A stretch of DNA of 64,000 bases from Glandiceps talaboti (lineage: Eukaryota > Hemichordata > Enteropneusta > Spengelidae), in assembly GCF_964340395.1 (NCBI RefSeq), contig NC_135551.1:14122003-14186002 (forward strand), written 5' to 3'. The translations under genes were made by a program, and so were the position numbers. Position 1 is the first letter of the stretch. Each line of letters opens with the position of its first letter. Below the pieces are notes generated by a model. It saw nothing but the letters and a program-made list of their open reading frames with translations, was not told the DNA's origin and did not search any database. Positions 55,856 to 64,000 of this stretch are shown here, in pieces.

Positions 55856-56063
55856 AAACGTGTATTTCCTTATGTGATATACTTGTGTATGCATTCTGCT
55901 TTGGAGTTGCATGTCCTTTTACTTTAGCTCAGCTTGGAATGAAATGTTTGGAAAAAGTCAAAATAACGTGTAAAAACATACCAAGTTCAAGATTGTAACT
56001 CAATAAATGACATGAAATTAAAAGATGGAGAAACAACTATTAATCATTGTACCATTACACACT

Positions 56064-56104
56064 TTTTGATACTTTCAAAATCCTTGTTACAAACCCCATT
56101 CTCA
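56064..56104 (+). repeat. 41-bp exact copy of 55685-55725
   Basis: The sequence starting ttttgatactttcaaaatcc is identical at 55685 and 56064 for 41 bp, with unrelated flanks. The first copy lies inside the 80-codon ORF. Confidence 0.9.
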
Positions 56105-56970
56105 CCTATAATGGTCACTTTAGTAGTCCCCTTTTAAGTTAAATATCATGTCAAACAGAACAAAATACAGCTATACTAAGTGGAAGTATGCGCAAACATT
56201 TGTCCCATGATATATTACTGTGTAAAGGATTGATGAAAAACATGCACAACACTGACTAAGTGTGAGTTTCTCATTTACCCCTCCTGATTCCTATACAGAT
56301 TGTTGATAAAACTGTTGAAATTGTATAATATAAAAAAGGGAAACTACAACTCGACCATGGACAAATGATATTGACTGTAGATGTAGTATCAGCTGTAAGA
56401 AAAGTGTGCAGTAGAATAGAATCCTCAGTAAATGACCAGAGATGACCCCAACGTGGCTGTTACGTAACACCCACCACCACTGAAAACTCATTGATACAGT
56501 GTGACCTCTCTGCACTGCTACCTAAAAAGGTTGGACTTGGCCCTCACGCAAACTTAAATGGATTGACATTCATAGGTAATGTAGTTGAAGTGTTCCTCTA
56601 ACTATATGGGTAGTTTGAAATAGTGGAGTACATGGAAACACTAAAAAGTAATACATTGTTTGGAAATCATGGTGGTGTAACCATACAGGATTTTTTGAAT
56701 CGACAAGAACCCAGTTACTTAATAGTAATATCACACAAAAAATACATCAATGGAACCCTCTGAATGTCCTTGACAATCTCGTGAAAAAATTACGTTTCTG
56801 TAAATTCACCGTGAAATGTTATTAGAGTTTGAAAAAAACACTGACTTGTATGCAAATGAGGCATTCAAAACCAAACGACTGCTTATCTTTGTTTGCTTTG
56901 TATGACTCCCTACTGTGCTGACTGCAGGCTAACTATCTGACTGGACCACCTGCGTGGGTTACAAACGTTT
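56105..56970. other. Gene-free stretch
   Basis: No supported gene or element recognised. Confidence 0.4.
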
Positions 56971-56974
56971 TTAT

Positions 56975-57430
56975 ACGCGAATATCGTTACATGTCTTGAA
57001 TCAGCTGCCAACAATTGTATTCCAACTTCAACGTTCAATGGATCTGGTTTCAATGTTATTACCGGATGGAATGAGCATGTGCGTAACTTTCATAATGCTG
57101 CTCGGGATGCTTTCAAAGTATGAGTGGTAAATGGCAGACCCAAATCAGGCCCATTGTTTGGTCTCATGTGGAAAACCCGTGCTATATTTAAACATGCCCT
57201 TAGATTATGTAAAAGAGATGAGGGTAAAACTAGGGCGGATGCCATGGCCAATAATTTGACATGGGGGGGGGGGGTTCACGTAAGTTTTGGAATTCAGTGC
57301 ATATTACGATGGGTAGCCATTCCACTCTTCCATCCAGTGTCATGAAAATATAGCAAACATGTGGAAAAAGCATTATGAAAGTCTGTCAAAACAGTTGTGA
57401 TAAAGCATTTGTTTTGTCCTCGTTTGACAG
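56975..57430 (+). pseudogene. LINE ORF2 endonuclease-RT linker fragment
   Basis: Reads CLESAANNCIPTSTFNGSGF, GWNEHVRNFHNAARDAFKV, a TGA, then NGRPKSGPLFGLMWKTR and FKHALRLCKRDEGKTRADAM, then frameshifted remnants with a poly-G run. The GWN.HV...AR.AF..W and M..TRA.FK.ALR.CKR pattern is the linker between endonuclease and RT in non-LTR retrotransposons. It is 5'- and 3'-truncated and inactive. Confidence 0.75.
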
Positions 57431-58890
57431 AGTTGATTTTCACATAGACTCTCTCACAGTCCTCAAAGCTTCGCATAAATAGCTAAAACTTGGGTTGTTT
57501 GTATGTATCTACTGCATAATTGTACTCGTATACTAGTATCCCAGTATCCCTAGCCCTGTACTGTGCGCCCCCAGAGATTAATATGGTTGTTGGGATAATG
57601 TCGTGTCTTGACATACTCCTGTGCCAAATTGGCTAGGGTTACATGTATTCTACAAATGAAACTCTTTTTATTGTAAAATGGTCATGTTTGTAAAATACAA
57701 TATACGCAGAGACATGTATAGTTCTGATTGCACTCATGGCTTCATCATACACAAAATTACACCGTCAAGCACGTTGCTTGGTCACGTTGCCACCAGGCTT
57801 TTAATACCGGACATAAAGCGTACACAAAAGACGACAAACAAATGTGATTACAGAATGTCATCAATTGTTGTCGCTACTGGGAGACAATGCCAGACCTTGC
57901 TTAGGGTGAGGTTTTTTTTTTTTTTGTTTCTCATCTCCAATGGAATAGTCAGGCGGGTCGGGCGGGCGAAATAAAAAAAAAGGGGGGGGCAAGAAAAAAA
58001 AATGTATTTTTTCAGTTCTATTCTCTGTCCTTTCTGTCCTGTTAGTCTCTATACAACTTCATTTCTCTTCTCTTTATTGAATTCCTTGTTACAAGTCTCT
58101 TTCCTTCATTTTAGCAAGGTTGACAAGTCTGTAGAACAACTTTGTAAGAAGATGATTAAATACTTATCATCCTTATCTGTAGCCATGAACTATTGTGTGA
58201 TTTTATCAGGAGTACTAATACATTCGTCCTATTAATCAAAGTGGCATGGTGCTAGATGAATTTTCATTTATATAAACCATTACTTCTATGAAACATTTTT
58301 CTTCAGTGTGAACTTGTCAAAATAATCCACCAGATAACATGTAAACATTTCTAGAACTCAGAACCCCTTTGGGATTTACTGTTTAAAAGTAATTAAAAGT
58401 AATAATGTAAACATCGGAATGTCTTCAAAGGTCATGCATGTCATGGGCCATGAAACGCTATGGAGTCGGTCATTTCCCTGATAATACAACTGATTTAAAG
58501 CTAAAAACTGGTCAAGAAATTAGGAATGCAGTATGACTTTTACCAATTTTAAGCATAATTTTGAAAATGATGGAAATATTCTGAGCTATTATTACATTGC
58601 AGCAAAATGTACCGCGTGACAGTATTAATTTTGAGCCCTGTCCCTCATCAAACCTCAACGGCTTCTGCCATGATGAAAGACACATGCAGCTCTGACGTAA
58701 CAAAGGGGTTGGGTGGGTGGGTGGGTGGGTGAGAGGGGGGTGGGTGGTTAGACGGTGGTGTTCTGCCAAGGTTTCCAACAAGTGGGGACACAGGCCCCTT
58801 GGTTCCAAAAAGTGGTGTCATTTGACAGGGAGTGGGGTCAATTATTATTGTCTATGAAATATTCATATAAATTATCTCAGACCACAATTG
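57431..58890. other. Gene-free stretch
   Basis: Contains poly-T/poly-A and GGGCGG-like patches (57911-57995) that share 'gtttctcatctcc' with an inverted segment near 60660, and a GGGT-rich block at 58708-58746. No gene recognised. Confidence 0.4.
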
Positions 58891-59066
58891 TGAGTATCAA
58901 TCTGCTAAGACAGTGCTCTATACCGCAGTGGCAAAGCGCAATTATTGCGCTCTGCCACTGCGGTGGAGCACTGTCTTAGCAGATTGATACTCATCGAGTT
59001 ACATACGCTCCTCCTCCAAGTCGAGCACTCTACTCAACCAGCTACCAGACCCAGAATGGAACAGCC

Positions 59067-59202
<136 letters not shown>

Positions 59203-59879
59203 AACCAAGAAAGAGTTCCAGTACTACCAAAACGCTCTGCCACTGCGGTATAGAGCACTGTCTTAGCAGATTGATACTCACCGAGTTATATATATATGAT
59301 ATATTGTTTAGAAAGATTGGACAGCCAGGTAGGCACAATTTTTAATCTGAATATCAATGAATAGCAGTGCTCAAATTTATAATTCCCTTTTTTCAGACAA
59401 GGACAAAGAACAACTTCTAAATAAGTCACAGTGAACATATGATTGAATAAAAACTTTGAGAAATCCTAAACTTGTAACCACTTGTTTCATTTTTAAAATT
59501 GTTAGTACACTGCTGTGTTTATCATTCCCTCTTCAAATTCATGACATTTTGAAGAAAAAAAATCGCTGACTTTAAAAAGTACCAAATGTGAACGAAAAAC
59601 TTACAAATAATAGTCAAACAAACTTTAAAATTATTTACTTTTTATTAATTAACCGTTACTGGCTGTATATCATGATTTGGTCCTGCTATATCAAATGACA
59701 GCATAGTTACGTACCGTAAACTTGCAATGATACGGAAAGCTGACATTAGGTGTCCTTGAAACTCAGAACTTGGATCTTTAACTAAAACTATCAACAAAGT
59801 CAAAGTTGGGATGCTCTGTAAATATTACATTAATTTTTTTCTGATTTGCACAACAAGTTCGTTCTTCATGTCTGACCGC

Positions 59880-60170
59880 GGGCGCACATGCATCGGCCGT
59901 CTATCGTGGCCATGCCTGTGATTACGCATTGATTCAGTGCCCAACATTCACATGTGTCACTAGCACTGTCAACATCATGCAACACGATCCCCTAACACAG
60001 CTTTTTCGGAATCAAAATACACATGTACTCATTTAATTTAACCCATCAACAAATGAAAATCACAACCTGTTCCATAAATTTGGTTCACGAAGGCTTCTGA
60101 GCTGTGGCAAGGCAGATAGATGTTCCGGTAGCAAGTTCAGTGTTTCACACACGTCAGTGATTAGGTCAGA
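59880..60170. repeat. Diverged dispersed repeat, matches 37690-38000
   Basis: Same block order as the copy in the CCCH gene intron ('catgcaacacgatcccct', 'catcaacaaatgaaaat', 'tttcacacacgtcagtga'). No ORF. Confidence 0.5.
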
Positions 60171-60579
60171 GGTCACGACAGTGACAGTAGACAAAACACG
60201 TGACGAGAGACGTCCATTTCGACGTCTCATCTAATCCCTCTAATGTTTTAATTTGTAGATTAAGTTTATCAAAGTTGATCTTTTTGTGGCATTTTTTATG
60301 TTAACAATAGAACTGCGCGTTGTCACTGTATCTTATATGATGTCAACAAAGCTTTCCCTTAAATACGCAGTCAGTATACTTCTTGTGGGATTGACGTCGA
60401 GTCAGAGCCTGGCCTGGTCCGGCCGTGGACTTAGATAATTTTGATGTCTGCCGTAAAATGAATGCGCCAAAGCGACGCAAGGTGGGAAAATTATTGCTTC
60501 ATTTGTAATTTTAGGGGGCCAATGTCGCAAGGTCGTGGCCTCGGCAGAACTGGCCTAAGACGCCATGGGGAACCTTACA

Positions 60580-60760
60580 ATTTTGCTGTGCTCAGGGGTC
60601 GGTCGGAAATAAAAAAACTTTTTTTTTTCTGATGTCGGAGCTGCAAATTAGGGTCGGTCGGGAGATGAGAAACAGAAAAATAAAAAGGGCCGCCCTTAGC
60701 GTCGCATTACAAACCAGAGATAATCAAATTTAAACGGAATGCCTCCCATAAGAGCAAAAC
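60580..60760 (-). repeat. Dispersed repeat edge, family A-like
   Basis: On the minus strand it carries 'gggaggcattccgtttaaat' like the edges near 16055 and 27490, then 'gtttctcatctccc', shared with about 57930. Poly-T and GGTCGG blocks resemble the other degenerate copies. Confidence 0.5.
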
Positions 60761-61080
60761 CGTAGATTTTTGAGCCGTGCACATTCTTGGAATGTAAAAT
60801 TCTTACCTATAGGTAATAATACATAATGTACCACTTAATTGGAGAATTAATGATACGAAACTGTATGAAGTTTGAAGTTTACATAGTTAACATATTGACT
60901 AATTATCAAAAAATCATTAATTATGCAAAATACCTAATACAATTAAAAATGATACCAACAGGCATTAGAGTACATGTGTGCTTTCTCATGGCTGACGTAT
61001 GTGCTAAATGATATGGAATTTGAAGCGTGCTATATAGTTTAATTGGTGTAGATCATTAAATGATTCAAATTAAACCAGTC
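60761..61080. other. Gene-free stretch
   Basis: AT-rich, no exon recognised; upstream exons of the second dioxygenase copy were looked for here and not found. Confidence 0.4.
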
Positions 61081-61084
61081 TCTT

Positions 61085-61616
<532 letters not shown>

Positions 61617-61650
61617 ATGTATTTTATCACATGATTTATTCACTTGACAG

Positions 61651-61868
61651 GTGCTATTCTATTCCGAGGACTACCATTATACACAGCTATGGATTTCAAT
61701 ACGTTTATTGTTAACATGGGCTACCCAAGTCTTTCATACGTATACCAGGGTGGTACTGCGTTAAGAGATAAAGTTGCCAGTGATGTAATGACAACTAGTG
61801 ATGAACCTTTGGAATTGTCAATGGATTTACATACAGAGATGTCTTATTTGCCGCACTGGCCTTCTAAG
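61651..61868 (+). CDS. Paralogous exon of the TauD/TfdA dioxygenase (partial gene)
   Basis: Nearly identical to 47484-47695, with the same acceptor (ACAG, phase 1) and donor (AAG then GTAATG), and the same GAILFRGLPLYT and LHTEMSYLPHWPSK motifs. It differs by a 6-bp in-frame insertion near 61739-61744, adding Val-Tyr (SLSYVYQGG) and a few substitutions (A to T in GGTAL, TTSD for TASD). The frame is intact. No equivalent of the second exon appears within the expected 500 bp or in the remaining 2 kb, so the rest lies beyond the window or is lost. Intact gene versus isolated duplicated exon cannot be decided here. Confidence 0.75.
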
Positions 61869-62240
61869 GTAATGTTTTAACGTCGATCGATTACAAAGTG
61901 ACACCACTCAAAAGGAAAATATGTTTTCTTTCTTATTTTTTTTTTATTCTGGAGAGTTGTTTATCAAATAAGCAGGGTCGCTCAGGATTTAGTTCATGTA
62001 CGAGGGTTGGCACTCTTTACCAAAATGTTGATGGTTCCCAATGGGAGGGAGTTATCAAAATTTAGGGAAAGAGTGCCAGCCCGTGAGAAGACATTAAAGT
62101 TTGATATTGCCCGAGAACATATGTCATGAGAAGATTATTAAACTGTCCCCCATTCGTCCAATCATTCTTATGGCCATCTATAGTTCATCATCATTGTTCA
62201 TCATCGACAGAATAGTGCGCAGAATAGATGCGAAATGGTC
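61869..62240 (+). repeat. Duplicated intron flank of the dioxygenase paralogues
   Basis: Aligns with 47696-48065 through 'attctggagagttgtttat', 'ggttggcactctttacca', 'gaaagagtgccagccc' and 'cattcgtccaatcat', with small indels. It shows that the duplication covered intron as well as exon. Similarity fades near 62240. Confidence 0.85.
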
Positions 62241-63429
62241 GAAGTAAGCTTTGGACCAGCGGGCAATAGTGCTGGGCAAAAGTGTCTGCACACGCGAGCA
62301 ATGTTACTTCGTAGGCAATAGTCTATTTAAGGAAGGTCATGTGATTCGATTCTGACCAATGACGGCTTATGTATAAAGAACGTTGATATTTAATGAACAA
62401 GTTTACATCACTTACATTACGCGCGATTGTTATTAGAGGGTAATAAGGACTTAGAAGTTACGAATATTTAAAGGTGTGAGATCAATAGTTCAATGTAGGA
62501 TAAAAACTAAATTCTTATACTTAGGTCTCAGCCCCCCCCCCCCCCATCCCCTCGACTCCTTCTAACTAAATTGACCAAAATTGAAAATAGCTCGATATCG
62601 CCCCTTATGTTCTACAACTTCATGTGTATATCGACAGACTCCCATAAGGCAACGCGTTCCCTAATCCGTCTATCCATTTTGCGATAATGACAGAAAAGAA
62701 CTCATTTGCAGAATACTAAGCGAATGGTTATTTTGTCTCACCATGCGACATTCAAGTGACTATGACATAATGTTTTGGTACAATTTTCGAAGCTGGAGAT
62801 AGGAAGTTCAGTTGAGTATCTACATGTAGTTCTCATTAGGAATGAAATTGGTGGTGTGACCGGCAAGTGAAATGGTCCTCAACTGATAAGATAACACTAA
62901 ATGTGACAACGAGTGAGTGAATCATGACCTTAACGTGATTTGCATGGACCAGTGACCCATAGTGACCTTAATTTGCATATACTTGTAATACTTGTTTTCT
63001 GTTTTCCCTAGGGGACTATTACGATAGTAGTGTTAGATTTCTACCCTACATAGTCATCTGTCATGACTATATGAAAACATACACATTTGCCAGAGACTAT
63101 GATGTGTTATAAAATGCTTCTGGCTTGACCTTATCCGGGCACTAGTAGACTTCATAGCACACCTTTCAGCCTCGGAAATAGTTGCTTAACACCAGCCCTC
63201 GTGGCAAGAGACATCGACTATCACCCTCACAGCCAGGCAATAAGTGTATAAAGGTTCACTGCTAACCCCAACTATATAAATATTCCCTTGTGACTCATAA
63301 CATTCTTTAATTTTTTGAGATTAATTTGCGAGATAAAACATGTGATAAAACATTTCGCAAAGTCATAGAGGAATAGTGCGATATCACTTGTTTTCATGTT
63401 TACAAGTAAACTAAAGCCATGACTACACA

Positions 63430-63480
<51 letters not shown>

Positions 63481-64000
63481 TTCACACCCGTGTATACTTA
63501 TTCTTTTCATTTGTAAATCCCAATAAAATTTTTGTAAATCCAAATAATAGAAGGCAGACAGACAGACAGACAGAGGAAAAGGGAAGGAAGGAAGGAAATT
63601 CAAGAAAAGCACTACCAACACTTCAAACTATAAATTGTTTCATTAAAATTAAAATCAATATTGGTTGCGAATGTTTCTTAGCCAGTCAAAGGCTAAATCA
63701 AGTATGAATTCATTTATTCATTCAGGGTTTTCTAGATGCGCAGTTGTTCAGTATTTTTATTTCAGATAAAAGAATAAATTATCAATATTTTATATATTAT
63801 CATTAATATAATATTCTACCGTACGCCAATATTGCCAATAATTTTGCACCATAACGTATTAAAAAAGTAAAATGAATTAATTGACAGTTAAATGAAACAA
63901 TATTTGTTTATAATATGGAGGTGTGTAATGCCCAGGTATAAAGTATGTGTAAAACTTTTTTAAGGTATCACGTAGCTAAGATCTGTGAGGTTCGACCTCA
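62241..64000. other. Gene-free stretch to the window end
   Basis: Contains poly-C (62531-62546), (CA)n at 63430-63477 and a short GACA/GGAA tract near 63555-63596. No exon recognised. Confidence 0.4.

Overview
The window is nuclear DNA of an animal, most likely a marine invertebrate. Genes are split by GT-AG introns, the background is AT-rich, simple repeats (TACA, GACA, CT, GATA) are very long, and there are fragments of several animal transposon classes: CACTA/Tnp2, tyrosine recombinase, Penelope-like and CR1/Jockey-like LINEs. I cannot name the species from sequence alone. There is no sign of a prokaryotic, viral or organelle genome, and no tRNA, rRNA or CRISPR array was recognised.

Layout. 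1-3.9 kb: a minus-strand, at least six-exon gene assembled from splice sites, running off the left edge. 4.1-7.7 kb: an intact single-exon 978-aa CACTA-type transposase with candidate terminal repeats, lying head-to-head with the first gene. 8.0-11.4 kb: decayed transposons (tyrosine recombinase, Penelope-like RT, LINE tail) around a 700-bp TACA/GACA repeat. 11.4-17 kb: no gene, but a decaying tandem repeat and a dispersed repeat. 17.2-18.8 kb: a tentative three-exon small gene. 20.4-21.9 kb: a three-exon SET-domain gene. 23.8-28.2 kb: three copies of a duplicated module, two of which carry E2F-, CCAAT- and NRF1-like sites, plus another LINE tail. 29.1-31.9 kb: a protein-kinase gene with a short first exon and an intron filled by a 166-bp tandem repeat. 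34.8-39.7 kb: a five-exon minus-strand CCCH zinc-finger gene with one in-frame TAG. 43.0-44.1 kb: a 62-bp satellite. 47.5-52.4 kb: the four 3' exons of a TauD/TfdA-type (Fe(II)/2-oxoglutarate) dioxygenase gene, with a duplicated first exon of a paralogue at 61.65 kb. 52.5-60 kb: LINE pieces, a terminal-inverted-repeat element with a nested insertion, a small candidate gene, and an AT-rich foldback element with a hammerhead-ribozyme-like core.

The genes do not form one pathway. The most informative points are the assembled split genes (kinase first exon, left-edge gene, CCCH gene), the possible two-gene transposon, the duplicated promoter-like module, the TauD duplication and the hammerhead-like motif. 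All gene models rest on splice-site and reading-frame agreement by eye. No alignment, RNA evidence or database search was available.
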